A stretch of DNA of 64,000 bases, from positions 16,904-80,903 of the forward strand of contig JAFYSK010000003.1 in assembly GCA_017559385.1 (NCBI GenBank), read 5' to 3'. A program made the position numbers and the translations under genes. Position 1 is the first letter of the stretch; the number at the start of each line of letters is the position of its first letter. The DNA comes from Paludibacteraceae bacterium. Lineage in GTDB: Bacteria; Bacteroidota; Bacteroidia; Bacteroidales; Paludibacteraceae. This document shows, piece by piece, positions 16,475 through 25,671 of the stretch. The notes beneath the pieces were generated by a model. That model was not told the origin of the DNA. It searched no databases and saw only the letters and a program-made list of their open reading frames with translations.

Positions 16475-18475
16475 ATGAAGCGACTGCTATACATACTTAT
16501 CTTTAGCTGTATCACCACAGCCAGTATGGCGCAATTAAATACCGATCGAATCACATCAATCGGTAGAAATGCGCTATACTTTGATGATTATGTGCTTAGT
16601 ATTCAATACTTTAATCAGGTCATCAAACTAAAGCCTTATTTGAGTGAACCATACCTATTGCGCGCCATAGCCAAAATCCAATTGGGTGATTATACCGGTG
16701 CCGAGATGGATTGTAATGCAGCCATTGAGCGTAACCCATTTCAACCTGGAGCCTACTACACACGCGGATACGTGTACCGATTGACCAATCAATTGGAGAA
16801 ATCCGAAAAAGATTTCAGCGAGGCACTAATCTTTGCACCAGAAAACAAGACCTATATTGCCATGCGTGCAGATGTTCGTGGAGAGCTAAAGTTGTTTGAC
16901 CTAGCACTATCTGATATCAATCATCTGCTCAATAGAGAACCACAATCAGCCTCCTTACACTTCGAAAAGGGATCAATATGCTTGCGCAACAATGATACTA
17001 TTTGCGCATTGAACTCTTTTACTAGAGCCACAGAACTAGACTCACAAAATGCGTCTAACTGGTCCGCCCTAGGACTGGTACAACTGATGCAAGATAATCA
17101 AGACGCGGCACTAGAATCGTTGACTAAATCCATCAACTATGGTAGTCAATGGGCTGGTGATTATATGAACAGAGGTATCATCTACTACCAGCGACACAAC
17201 TATAGAGGTGCATTGGCCGATTATGATAAAGCCGTTAGTTTATCGCCCGAAGACATGCAATGCTACTACAATCGTGGTATGCTAAGATATGAAGTAGGCG
17301 ATTACAACCGTTCACTAGAAGATTTTACCAAAGCCATTGATCTAGAACCCAGCAAAATGGAGATCTACTACCACAGAGGACTAGTAGAACTGCAATTGCG
17401 CCAATGGGAGGACGCAGTAAAAGACTTTGAAAAAATCATAGAGCATTATCCATATTTTATACCTGCTTACTACCTAACTGCCCAAGCTGAAAGTTCGTTG
17501 GGACACGACAAAAAAGCTTTTCAACTGCGTCAGAAAGCATATAACTTGGAAATGAATAAAGATAGTATTCAGTCATTGCAGACAAGCATGCAACTCGCAC
17601 AATCGCAACCACAGCAACGCGATAGACGAAAAGAATTTTCTGCACGGGCAGCCCAAAATCAAGAAGCAAACGAGGAAGAGAAGAAATATGATAGTGAGAC
17701 TCGCGGAACAATACAAAAGCAATACGCAGATGTAATCAACGAGCCTAACATTGTATTATCATATTACGCCATCAACAATAGTGCTAGCTCACTGAGACAG
17801 ACCAACTATTCGCATGCCACTACGGATGCATACAACAGAAAGAACCTACTACCTGCCTCATTGCGATTTACCACCCAAGAGTTAGCATTAACAGCCGAAA
17901 TGGTAGATCAGCATTTTACACAGATTGCCACACTGACCCAACAAATAGACATGCTAGAGACAATGAGTAAACAGCAAGTTGGACACACAGAACAACTGAG
18001 CGCAGCCTATCTAGCTCGTGCCATGGAGTTTGCTGTGGTACAAGACTACTCATCGGCAATAGACGATGTCACCAAAGCTATATTAAAGGATGAAGAATTA
18101 TATTTTGGATATTTCTGTCGTGCTAATTGGCGCTACAAGCTACTAGAATATAAGAGAGCTATGGGTGAACAGATAGATGGAGCAGAGATGGAGATCATGC
18201 TGCGTGATTACGACTATGTAATAACACACTTACCCGACTTCAGCTTTGCCTACTATAACAAAGCAAACATGGTATGTATGCAGCAAGATTTTAAAGCAGC
18301 CATAGCATACTACACACAAGCCATCCTAATTGACAATGATTTTGCAGAAGCATATTTCAACCGAGGGTTGACATATATTTATATTAACGAAGTAGAAAAA
18401 GGATTAGCCGACTTGAGTAAAGCTGGTGAACTAGGAATATATCAAGCATACAACTTGATATCAAGATTTCAATAA
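16475..18475 (+). CDS. Secreted TPR-repeat protein
   Basis: 666 residues from the ATG at 16475 (MKRLLYILIFSCITTASMAQ, a signal peptide); the frame is open a little upstream only from a TTG. It contains at least ten tetratricopeptide repeats in two blocks, about 30-360 and 520-660, recognisable by repeated YYNRG, AYYTRG and A-x-xDYxKA motifs. Between them lies a Gln/Glu-rich charged linker (about 370-430) and a helical section. TPR proteins act as scaffolds for other proteins. The position directly after the penicillin-binding protein hints at a role in the envelope; the partner is unknown. Confidence 0.88.
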   Translation: MKRLLYILIFSCITTASMAQLNTDRITSIGRNALYFDDYVLSIQYFNQVIKLKPYLSEPYLLRAIAKIQLGDYTGAEMDCNAAIERNPFQPGAYYTRGYVYRLTNQLEKSEKDFSEALIFAPENKTYIAMRADVRGELKLFDLALSDINHLLNREPQSASLHFEKGSICLRNNDTICALNSFTRATELDSQNASNWSALGLVQLMQDNQDAALESLTKSINYGSQWAGDYMNRGIIYYQRHNYRGALADYDKAVSLSPEDMQCYYNRGMLRYEVGDYNRSLEDFTKAIDLEPSKMEIYYHRGLVELQLRQWEDAVKDFEKIIEHYPYFIPAYYLTAQAESSLGHDKKAFQLRQKAYNLEMNKDSIQSLQTSMQLAQSQPQQRDRRKEFSARAAQNQEANEEEKKYDSETRGTIQKQYADVINEPNIVLSYYAINNSASSLRQTNYSHATTDAYNRKNLLPASLRFTTQELALTAEMVDQHFTQIATLTQQIDMLETMSKQQVGHTEQLSAAYLARAMEFAVVQDYSSAIDDVTKAILKDEELYFGYFCRANWRYKLLEYKRAMGEQIDGAEMEIMLRDYDYVITHLPDFSFAYYNKANMVCMQQDFKAAIAYYTQAILIDNDFAEAYFNRGLTYIYINEVEKGLADLSKAGELGIYQAYNLISRFQ

Positions 18476-18487
18476 GCACTCCCATTC

Positions 18488-19369
18488 ATGCTGAAAGTAT
18501 TAAAGATAGAAATAATAAGTCTAATCATCATACTAGTAGCACCTGTTGCTAGTGCGCAAGTTTTGTATCGAATATCCAGTAATTCGACAGCTGCTCCATC
18601 GTACATATTGGCGACCAACAAGCTGATGGACATGACCTTTATTGACACTATACCAAATGTGTTCAAATGCTTCAGCAATTGCAATAAAGTCATCACAGAG
18701 TTTGCTATGCAGGATTATGAAGCTATCGCAGAACTTCGTCAAGCAGCGTTACTACCAGATTCAATACGATTAAGCAACTTCTATACTGAAGAGCAATACA
18801 AAGCCATAAATGATGCACTACTCATTAATCTAGGTATGGGCTTGGAGCAGTTAGGACGAATGAAGCCAGCGTATCTAACTGAGATGTTTCGCAATGAACT
18901 GCTAAAAAAATGGTTGGACTATAATGATGAACGGTCCATGGAAACTTTTTTTGAAGCAGTAGCCATACAAAACAACACCCCCATATATGGTCTAGACAAC
19001 ATCAAGGAGACCATGTATATGATATTTGATCGCGAGCCATTTCACTGGCAATGTGAAGAGCTTTACAAAATCATCGAATATCCCGAAAGAGAAGTAGGAT
19101 TAGAGCGCACGCTGAAAAACATGTACAGCTATGGTCGATTGACAGACATGGCATATGCTGTCAAAGGCCCCGACAACCTATCTACCCTATCGTATTCGGA
19201 TTATCAGATATTCGCCAAGCGTAACAAGGAATGGGTCAAACGACTTCGACCATACCTAGCAGAAGGCAATGCATTCATCACGCTAAATGCCATATATTTG
19301 GGTGGTGAAGATGGGTTACTAGCTCAGCTGAGAGCAGCAGGCTATCGTGTGAAAGCAGTGAATAAGTAG
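18488..19369 (+). CDS. TraB/GumN family protein
   Basis: 293 residues with a signal peptide ending ASAQ. The order of motifs fits the TraB/GumN family: YILATNKLMD (in place of the usual GT.H), the EFAMQ segment with its Glu, AYLTEM, and GLDNIKETM, and a C-terminal FITLNAIYLGGEDGLLAQLRAAGYRVKAV (usual form VGAxHLxGxxGLLxLLxxxGYxv). The two GxxH motifs that probably bind metal in the family are altered here (ATNKLM and NAIYLGG lack the His), so activity is uncertain. The gene follows the TPR gene by 12 bases and is likely in one transcript with it. Confidence 0.8.
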   Translation: MLKVLKIEIISLIIILVAPVASAQVLYRISSNSTAAPSYILATNKLMDMTFIDTIPNVFKCFSNCNKVITEFAMQDYEAIAELRQAALLPDSIRLSNFYTEEQYKAINDALLINLGMGLEQLGRMKPAYLTEMFRNELLKKWLDYNDERSMETFFEAVAIQNNTPIYGLDNIKETMYMIFDREPFHWQCEELYKIIEYPEREVGLERTLKNMYSYGRLTDMAYAVKGPDNLSTLSYSDYQIFAKRNKEWVKRLRPYLAEGNAFITLNAIYLGGEDGLLAQLRAAGYRVKAVNK

Positions 19370-19434
19370 TTGAGAGTTCTTATCTCGGCTAAAAGCTCAA
19401 ACGATCACTAGCGGAGTTTATGTACGAGAGTTGA
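19370..19434 (+). repeat. Spacer with gagagtt units and a ttcttatctcg element
   Basis: After the stop there is gttgagagttcttatctcgg and the 30-base motif at 19377-19406. It shares its first 11 and last 7 bases, and the gctc in between, with 5631-5660 at the same spacing. Another gagagtt unit runs into the next start codon. Confidence 0.5.
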
Positions 19435-20496
19435 ATGTTGAAAGTGAAACGAATTGTATTATTTTTGGAACGGAATGCGTTAGCATTAGCCATGTTGGTA
19501 GGTGTGGCAGGCTTCCCTATATTTAGACATATGACGGGATTGCTTCCACCAATGATTTTCCTGATGCTTTTCTTTACATTCTGCAAGATCAATCCCGCAG
19601 ACTTGCGACTGAGGAAATGGCATTGGATTGTACTAGGAGTACAATTGTTATTAGGTATAGCTATCTATTATATACTGGATTATGGTCTTAGATTAGCTAG
19701 CACATTATCAAGCAAGGATATCGCAATCATATCACAAGGTTTGATGCTATGCATCCTAATGCCAACAGCTTCGGCTGCCGCGATCATTGCAGGTAAATTA
19801 GGTGGAAGTATTCAAAACCTGACATCATTTACTTTGCTAAGTAATATTGCTACGGCCATTATCGTACCTATCTTTTTTCCTGTTGTAAATCCGGAAGCGG
19901 GAATTGAATTTTGGCAAGCCTTTTGGATGATACTGCGTAAGATTTCACCCTTACTGATAGCACCATTCCTAGCGGCTTGCTTGCTACGATATATATATGA
20001 TCAGTACCATAAAAAGAGAGGTAGCGATAAGCGCTTTCATCTATCCCGCAGACTAGCGAGTATGCCCTTTTATGTATGGGTAGTTACCCTAGTGATCCTG
20101 ATGGGAGATCTAACCTACTCGCTCCTTCACCAACAGTATAGTCTATGGACGATAGTCATCTTATGCGTGGGTTCGCTGATTACCTGTCTCATGCAGTTTG
20201 GCTTAGGAAAATGGATTGGATATTGCCACCCAGCTGGTACCAAAGGTAATGACTACAAAGATGTACTTATCAATCCTGCCGCAGCCAACTACACCATGCA
20301 GCAGGTCAGTCAAATCACAGCAGGACAAGCCTTTGGTCAAAAGAATACTACACTAGCTATATGGATGGCACAAGCATATCTGGTGCCAATTGCATCAATG
20401 GCACCAGCCGCATATATCATTTGGCAGAATCTATTCAACTCAACACAATTGATGCTAGCCGGAAGGGCAGCAGAGAAACACAAGAAGGGAGCGTGA
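19435..20496 (+). CDS. BASS-type sodium-dependent transporter
   Basis: 353 residues with about nine to ten hydrophobic segments and no signal peptide. The fold and motifs resemble the bile acid:sodium symporter (BASS) superfamily: LLPPMIFLMLFFTFCKINP near the N-terminus, a central LMPTASAAAIIAGKLGGS, and a late GQAFGQKNTTLAIWMAQ that holds the conserved Gly-Asn-Thr part of the ion site. The substrate cannot be told. The start codon and first residues MLKVK come from the gagagttgaatgttgaaagt repeat, as at nadC. The stop codon lies in the loop of a 15-base-pair hairpin. Confidence 0.82.
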   Translation: MLKVKRIVLFLERNALALAMLVGVAGFPIFRHMTGLLPPMIFLMLFFTFCKINPADLRLRKWHWIVLGVQLLLGIAIYYILDYGLRLASTLSSKDIAIISQGLMLCILMPTASAAAIIAGKLGGSIQNLTSFTLLSNIATAIIVPIFFPVVNPEAGIEFWQAFWMILRKISPLLIAPFLAACLLRYIYDQYHKKRGSDKRFHLSRRLASMPFYVWVVTLVILMGDLTYSLLHQQYSLWTIVILCVGSLITCLMQFGLGKWIGYCHPAGTKGNDYKDVLINPAAANYTMQQVSQITAGQAFGQKNTTLAIWMAQAYLVPIASMAPAAYIIWQNLFNSTQLMLAGRAAEKHKKGA

Positions 20497-20512
20497 GGCT
20501 CCCTTCTTGTGT
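20478..20512. terminator. 15-bp hairpin between convergent genes
   Basis: A perfect stem of 15 base pairs (20478-20492 with 20498-20512) and a 5-base loop. The TGA stop of the transporter (20494-20496) is in the loop. The T run after it is weak, so it may act with the following repeats or as a processing or stability element. Confidence 0.65.
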
Positions 20513-20523
20513 TATGTTAAAAA

Positions 20524-20577
20524 AGTTTTAAGAGTTTTAAAAGTTCTAAGGGTTTTAGAAGTTTTAAAGGTTGTTAA
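20524..20577. repeat. Six 9-base units at the aspC 3' end
   Basis: Six imperfect 9-base units of the agttttaag/agttttaaa type. The last one contains, on the minus strand, the TAA stop of the aminotransferase gene. Same family as 7978-8013. Confidence 0.7.
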
Positions 20578-21779
20578 GCAAGTTTAGCTAGTGCTTCTTT
20601 CATGCGACGCATAGCTTCAATGATAAGTTCTTCGCTAGTTGCATAAGAGAAACGGATGCAATTATCTTCACCAAAAGCAGAACCAGAAACACACGCCACA
20701 TGTGCCTCTTGGAGAAGGAAGGTTACAAGTTCATCCGCATTGTGAATGGTTTGACCATTGTATTGTTTGCCAAAGAAGGCAGACACATCAGGGAAGAGGT
20801 AGAATGCACCTTGTGGTTCAAGAACCTTCATACCAGGAATCTCCTTAGCAAGACCCACGATGAGATTACGACGACGCTCAAAGGCTTGGCGCATCTCCTC
20901 TACGCACTCTTGTGGACCACTATAAGCTGCTTCTGCAGCCTTTTGAGCAATTGTGGTAGCACAACTAATGGTTTGACCCTGGAGGCGTTTGACAGCTGTG
21001 ATAAAATCTTTGTCATGACAAGCAAGCCATCCTATACGATAACCTGTCATTGCATATGCCTTGCTCACGCCATTGATGATGATAAGACGATCTTGTAACT
21101 CAGGGAATTGAGCGAGAGTCTCGTGTTTGCCAGTATAGAGGATGTGTTGGTAAATCTCGTCAGCAAGAACGATGATTTGTGGATGCTTGTTAAGTACCTC
21201 TACAATAGCTTTTAGATTCTCGTAGGTATAAACCGAACCTGTAGGGTTATTAGGAGTACAAAGCATGAGGAGCTTGGTATTAGGAGTAATCGCCTCTTCA
21301 AGCTGCTCAGCAGTAAGACAGAAGTTGTTCTCCATAGTAGTTTTAACAAGAACACTCTTACCCTGAGCTATTTTTACCATCTCAACATAACTTACCCAGC
21401 ATGGTGTAGGCATGATGACTTCATCACCAGGACCAATAATGGCTTCAATGGCATTGCAAAGTGCTTGCTTTGCACCCACAGATACCACAATCTCGTTAGC
21501 ATTATATGCACGAACTGGATAATCCTTGATATCCTTGTTAAGCGTAGCCGCAATAGCCTCACGCAGTGCAGGGAAGCCAGGAGTAGGGCCATAGTGAGAG
21601 ATATCATTATTGACTGCGTCAATAGCCGCTTGCTTGACATGTGCAGGCGCAGGAAAATCAGGTTCACCAAGAGATAGACCAATAACATCAACACCCTCAG
21701 CACGGAGTTGTTGACAAAGTGCAGCAACTTGCAAAGTAGCTGACTCTTCGAGCGCAGCAATACGATTAGAAATGATCAT
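20574..21779 (-). CDS. aspC: Aspartate aminotransferase (class I PLP)
   Basis: 401 residues. It exchanges the amino group between aspartate and 2-oxoglutarate using pyridoxal phosphate. Visible are SLGEPDFPAP, GAKQALCNAI, TPCWVSYVEM, CTPNNPTGSVY, LADEIYQHI, the PLP-binding Lys in SKAYAMTGYRIGW (about residue 239), and the C-terminal IRFSYATS with the substrate-binding Arg. It is a single-gene unit with its own promoter, convergent with the transporter gene. The type is the Bacteroidota/thermophile class I-gamma aspartate aminotransferase; some of these also act on prephenate. Confidence 0.93.
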   Translation of the reverse strand: MIISNRIAALEESATLQVAALCQQLRAEGVDVIGLSLGEPDFPAPAHVKQAAIDAVNNDISHYGPTPGFPALREAIAATLNKDIKDYPVRAYNANEIVVSVGAKQALCNAIEAIIGPGDEVIMPTPCWVSYVEMVKIAQGKSVLVKTTMENNFCLTAEQLEEAITPNTKLLMLCTPNNPTGSVYTYENLKAIVEVLNKHPQIIVLADEIYQHILYTGKHETLAQFPELQDRLIIINGVSKAYAMTGYRIGWLACHDKDFITAVKRLQGQTISCATTIAQKAAEAAYSGPQECVEEMRQAFERRRNLIVGLAKEIPGMKVLEPQGAFYLFPDVSAFFGKQYNGQTIHNADELVTFLLQEAHVACVSGSAFGEDNCIRFSYATSEELIIEAMRRMKEALAKLA

Positions 21780-21826
21780 AAATTTGAATTATGAATGATG
21801 AATTATAAATTTTGTTTTTACGAGGT

Positions 21827-21860
21827 GCAAAGGTACAATATTTTTTCGGAATACACAAGA
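21827..21860 (-). promoter_or_regulatory. Promoter of aspC
   Basis: The complement of CAAAGGTA at 21828-21835 gives TACCTTTG, the Bacteroidota downstream box, about 50 bases before the aspC start. Between box and start lie imperfect gaattatgaatgatg repeats (21786-21806). Confidence 0.6.
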
Positions 21861-21907
21861 ATTAACTTCTAGATGAATTATTTTTTATACAAAATTTATG
21901 GTAAAAA

Positions 21908-21939
21908 TTTGGATGTTTGAAAAAAATATAGTACCTTTG
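21908..21939 (+). promoter_or_regulatory. Promoter of the small barrel gene
   Basis: TTTG at 21908-21911 and TACCTTTG at 21932-21939 with 20 bases between. The untranslated leader of about 70 bases is A-rich, common for strongly expressed Bacteroidota genes. Confidence 0.7.
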
Positions 21940-22016
21940 CGAGCAGAAAAACACCAAAAAGGAAAATAAATAAGAAAAACTAACAATAAATTAACAACAA
22001 TAAAAACATTAGCATT

Positions 22017-22508
22017 ATGAAAAAATTACTACTTATTGCCTTTATGGCAGTTATGGGCGTAGCAGCTGCAGTTGCTCAACCTCGCGCAATTGGTGTTAAC
22101 TTGGGTTATGGTGTTGATTTGTCATATCAACACGGTTTCGGCGATGCAAACATGTTAGATGTATCAGTAAACATTCCTGCATTTAATGGTATTGGTGCAA
22201 AAGTTACATATGACTGGGTTAACCCATTCGGTACTGCAGTACCTTGGAACAACAAAGGTGAGTGGAACTGGTATCTTGGCGTAGGTGCATCAGGTGGTAT
22301 GTACGGTCTATTGGATAGTGTAAAAGACAATGGTGCGTGGTACGTAGGTGCTGCTGGTCACGTAGGAATTGAGTACCAATTCTGGTTCCCATTGCAACTT
22401 TCATTAGACTGGCGTCCAACTATCGGTGTTGTAGGTGCTGGTGGTATTGGTTTCAACACCGCAGGTTTATACGATGGCATTAGCTTGGGTGTTCGCTACT
22501 TGTTCTAA
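22017..22508 (+). CDS. Small secreted beta-strand protein, probable outer membrane barrel
   Basis: 163 residues with a signal peptide (MKKLLLIAFMAVMGVAAAVAQ). The mature part alternates short hydrophobic strands with Gly, Asn and aromatic residues and ends in an aromatic residue (GVRYLF), as outer membrane barrels do. No named family was recognised; it resembles small porin-like or opacity-like barrels of this phylum. It is a stand-alone gene with a good promoter, A-rich leader and a strong terminator, so it is probably well expressed. Confidence 0.75.
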   Translation: MKKLLLIAFMAVMGVAAAVAQPRAIGVNLGYGVDLSYQHGFGDANMLDVSVNIPAFNGIGAKVTYDWVNPFGTAVPWNNKGEWNWYLGVGASGGMYGLLDSVKDNGAWYVGAAGHVGIEYQFWFPLQLSLDWRPTIGVVGAGGIGFNTAGLYDGISLGVRYLF

Positions 22509-22529
22509 TTCAAGTCTGATATAAAAAAG

Positions 22530-22562
22530 AAAAGATGTTCTCACAGGAGAACATCTTTTTTT
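22530..22562 (+). terminator. Intrinsic terminator
   Basis: A 13-base-pair stem aaaagatgttctc/gagaacatctttt with loop acag and a run of seven T, directly after the small barrel gene. Confidence 0.85.
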
Positions 22563-22830
22563 GTGCGCAATAGAATACGTTTGTTTGCGTCTCTATCTTT
22601 GATAGAGTAATAGCTTGAAGATAGGGGTCTAAGAATAGTTAGAAGATAGGTTAGAGATTGCGGAAAGGTAGCGCAAAGGTAGCGCAAGGGTAGCGGAAAA
22701 CGATGGTGAAGACACGGCATAGTTTCGTTGAGATTCCGATGAGATCACGATCAGGTCACGATGAGGTCACGATAGAGACCGAGGGCAAGTAGAGGGAGAG
22801 TTGAGAGTTGAGAGTTGAAAGGCGAGAGGC
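22563..22830. repeat. Spacer with two 11-base triple repeats and gagagtt units
   Basis: No gene. Three 11-base units at 22660-22692 (gcggaaaggta, gcgcaaaggta, gcgcaagggta, then gcgg) and three more 11-base units of another sequence at 22738-22770 (gatgagatcac, gatcaggtcac, gatgaggtcac, then gatag). gagagtt heptads and ggcgagaggc follow at 22796-22830. Confidence 0.7.
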
Positions 22831-22867
22831 ATAAATAAAGCTGCGTTATAGACGCAGCTTTATTTAT
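22831..22867. terminator. Terminator of the first amylase gene
   Basis: A 16-base-pair perfect stem around tatag. On the minus strand it ends in a short A/T-rich run, placed 18 bases after the amylase stop. Confidence 0.8.
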
Positions 22868-22884
22868 GTATGGTATGCAAATGA

Positions 22885-25590
22885 TTAGCGGATAACCTTT
22901 TGAGTAGCAGTCTTACCTTCTTTCTCGTATTGAATCAAATAGACACCATTGGTCAACACACCCATATTAGCTTGCTCCACGTTGTTTTGAACTGATACCA
23001 CTTGACCATTGATATTGTAGATAGTCACATTGTATGGAGGAAGCACTTCACCATTAGTTCCAGGGAACACGAGATCCTCAAGATCAGTAGTGATAGCAGG
23101 TAATTTGCACTCTTTGCCTGTGAGGATAACAAACTCACCTGGAGCAAGAGTGATGGTTGTAGCAGTTTGTTTCTTTTGCTCGAAGTAGTTGTACCAAGTA
23201 CCAGAAGGAACATTAACGGTTTGATTGCCTGTTACGCCAAAGTTACCTGCCACGAATACATTGCTACCCCATTGGATAGTACGAAGTGATTTGCCAGAAC
23301 CTAAGCTAACAGCAGTAGGATTTCCTTCAAATACCTCTGGCAAAATACGCGTACGAAGTTGGATAGTTTGACCTACTTTCTTGAATGCAGCATGACGGCA
23401 GTGAGGTGCTTTCATCCAAGCTTCTGGACGATATTTAGCTTGCATCTTGCAGTCATAGTCAGCACCAAGTTGGCTAGTGATTCCGTAGTCATTCTTACCC
23501 CATTTACCTTGTGCGTTTTGATATTTAGAATAATCGAAACCAAGTTCAGCGAAGTGATAGAACATCTTAGGACCATTGAGCATTGTCAAGAATGCCATAT
23601 TCAAAGGTACGCGCGCTACGCGAGCCTCCTCGTTGGTTTTGAGATCACCATTACCCCATTGTTTAGCCTTGAAGAATGCACGTTCCTCGTCGTGGCTCTC
23701 GCAGTAGGTTACATAATTATCTTTATTAGCAGAAGAGAGGTCATCACCATCTTTGAGCCAACCCATAGCTGTTTGGTAGTAAGCATTGGTAGTGTTATCC
23801 CAGCACATCATACCCGCACTAACGAGTTGTGGACGTTCAGAACCCATATTACCCCCCCAGTGCTCAAGAATCATATATGCATCAGGAGAAACGGATTTAA
23901 CGCCATACTCATAATAGTGCTTGATATTAGGAACTGATGTATTAGCTTTAGTACCACAAAGTCCATGGCTAAGGTCCATACGGAAACCATCTACTTTATA
24001 CTCGGTGAGCCAGTAAGCAAGTGAACGTGTGAACATAGTCTTAGTAGGTACGAAATCGTGGTTCCAGTCCTCGTATACATTATCAGAGTGAGGAGCTGTA
24101 GCGTTGAACCAAGGGTTTTTGCTAAGGTCAGTACCATAAGGATAAAGTTTGTTCATTGGGTTAAGACCCGTAGCATGGTTGAACACCATATCAAGGATGA
24201 CAGCAATACCACGTTTGTGGCACTCATCAATGAAAGTCTTGAGTTCGTCAGAAGTACCATATACTTTGTCTAGTGCAAAGAAGTGGTTAGGAGAGTAACC
24301 CCAACTGTCGTTGCCATCAAACTCTGTGATAGGCATCAACTCTACGGCATTCACACCAAGATCCTCGATATAGTCAAGACGATCGATGAGACCTTTAATA
24401 TTACGTGAAGGTGTGTGGTCATACACCCAAAGCTCATAGATAACGAGGTTATTTTTGTTAGGACGTTTGAAGTTGAGCGTAGCATCAGACCATTTGAAGG
24501 CAGGTTTGTTGGTTTGAAGAACTGTGACGTAGCCATCACCTTGTGCAGGATAGTTGCTCTTGTAACCAGAAATCCATTTGTCATCACCATGGAGAACTTT
24601 CTCAGAATAGAGGTCAGAGATGCGTACCACTTTGCCATCAGCACGAACCACTACATATTGCATAGCGTATTCTTGACCAGGATTGAGACCTGTTATCTCT
24701 ATCCAGAAGTATGCACTATCGTTAGCTTGTTTAAGTTGGTAATCGTTAGAGATAGTCCAGTTATTGAAATCACCTACTACGAATACGTTCTTAGCTGGTT
24801 CAGTTTTGCTGGCCGCATATGTACAAAGGGTAACTTTAGCTGAGTTACTCTTATCGTAGTAGATACCATTTACAATGCCTGCAGGACGGTTTGCCTTGGT
24901 TGGAGCATTAGGCACGCAAGTAAAAGCGGTAGCTTTAGCTGTTTGTGTGCCTGACGTAGCTGTAAACTCAATGTTGTAGTTACCTTGCTTGCTGAATGTA
25001 TATTCATGTGTGAGTTGTGTACCAGTAGCCGTCTTAACTGTTTCACCATTGATCTTGAGAGTAAGAGTAGCAGAAACGGTAGCATTACCAGTCAATGTCA
25101 CCTTAGTATTTTGTGTAGTAATCTCAGCAAGATCATTGATTGATACAGCTAGACCCTTGTCTGCTAGTTCTACGAAAATATCAGCATTTTCTGCAGTTTT
25201 GCCCTCTTTAGAGCCGCCAGCTCCATCATGGAACACGAAAGCGATCTTCTTAATCTCAGTGGTAGTTGGGACATTATAGAACTCATAGATGTTAGGAATA
25301 ACTAGTTTCCAGTTATTACCATCTTTGGTCATTTGAGTTTTAGAGGTGTTAGTACGCCAACCCTCAACAACATTCTTCCAGTCGCCATCACTAGATGAAG
25401 CGCTGGTGATAAGACCAGTATGTGCATAGCACTTAGTAGCGCCAACCATACCTTTGTTACCTTCGTTAGGGTTGAAAATAATTGTGATCTCACCATCGTA
25501 TCCCTTTTGGATGATGGCAGGTTGAGTAGTTACCTGTGCGTAAGCAGATAAAGCTAACACAGATAAAAACAGAAGTGTAAGTTTTCTCAT
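22885..25590 (-). CDS. Secreted GH13 alpha-amylase with type IX sorting domain
   Basis: 901 residues. A signal peptide (MRKLTLLFLSVLALSAYAQ) is followed by an N-terminal beta-sandwich of starch-binding type (about 25-130), an Ig-like section (about 140-225), a CBM48-like domain (about 265-330, VFVVGDFNNW) and the GH13 barrel (about 370-790). Catalytic residues: Asp in GFRMDLSHG (about 537), Glu in ILEHWG (about 574), Asp in ESHDEER (about 631); regions LMPITEFDGNDSWGY and DMVFNHA also fit. The layout resembles amylases or pullulanases related to branching enzymes. The last 80 residues end in NVTIYNINGQVV and GVYLIQYEKEGKTATQKVIR, a type A C-terminal sorting domain of type IX secretion. It should be exported to the surface to cut starch or glycogen. 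Confidence 0.92.
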   Translation of the reverse strand: MRKLTLLFLSVLALSAYAQVTTQPAIIQKGYDGEITIIFNPNEGNKGMVGATKCYAHTGLITSASSSDGDWKNVVEGWRTNTSKTQMTKDGNNWKLVIPNIYEFYNVPTTTEIKKIAFVFHDGAGGSKEGKTAENADIFVELADKGLAVSINDLAEITTQNTKVTLTGNATVSATLTLKINGETVKTATGTQLTHEYTFSKQGNYNIEFTATSGTQTAKATAFTCVPNAPTKANRPAGIVNGIYYDKSNSAKVTLCTYAASKTEPAKNVFVVGDFNNWTISNDYQLKQANDSAYFWIEITGLNPGQEYAMQYVVVRADGKVVRISDLYSEKVLHGDDKWISGYKSNYPAQGDGYVTVLQTNKPAFKWSDATLNFKRPNKNNLVIYELWVYDHTPSRNIKGLIDRLDYIEDLGVNAVELMPITEFDGNDSWGYSPNHFFALDKVYGTSDELKTFIDECHKRGIAVILDMVFNHATGLNPMNKLYPYGTDLSKNPWFNATAPHSDNVYEDWNHDFVPTKTMFTRSLAYWLTEYKVDGFRMDLSHGLCGTKANTSVPNIKHYYEYGVKSVSPDAYMILEHWGGNMGSERPQLVSAGMMCWDNTTNAYYQTAMGWLKDGDDLSSANKDNYVTYCESHDEERAFFKAKQWGNGDLKTNEEARVARVPLNMAFLTMLNGPKMFYHFAELGFDYSKYQNAQGKWGKNDYGITSQLGADYDCKMQAKYRPEAWMKAPHCRHAAFKKVGQTIQLRTRILPEVFEGNPTAVSLGSGKSLRTIQWGSNVFVAGNFGVTGNQTVNVPSGTWYNYFEQKKQTATTITLAPGEFVILTGKECKLPAITTDLEDLVFPGTNGEVLPPYNVTIYNINGQVVSVQNNVEQANMGVLTNGVYLIQYEKEGKTATQKVIR

Positions 25591-25671
25591 AATTTGTTAA
25601 TATTTAATGTTTTATAAATAATTTTATTCTATTAGAATATTCATTATATGGTTCAAACTCCATTTGTATAA

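Noticed and set aside
22660-22775. CRISPR-like array
   Set aside because: Units are only 11 bases and directly joined with no spacers, so this is a plain tandem repeat.
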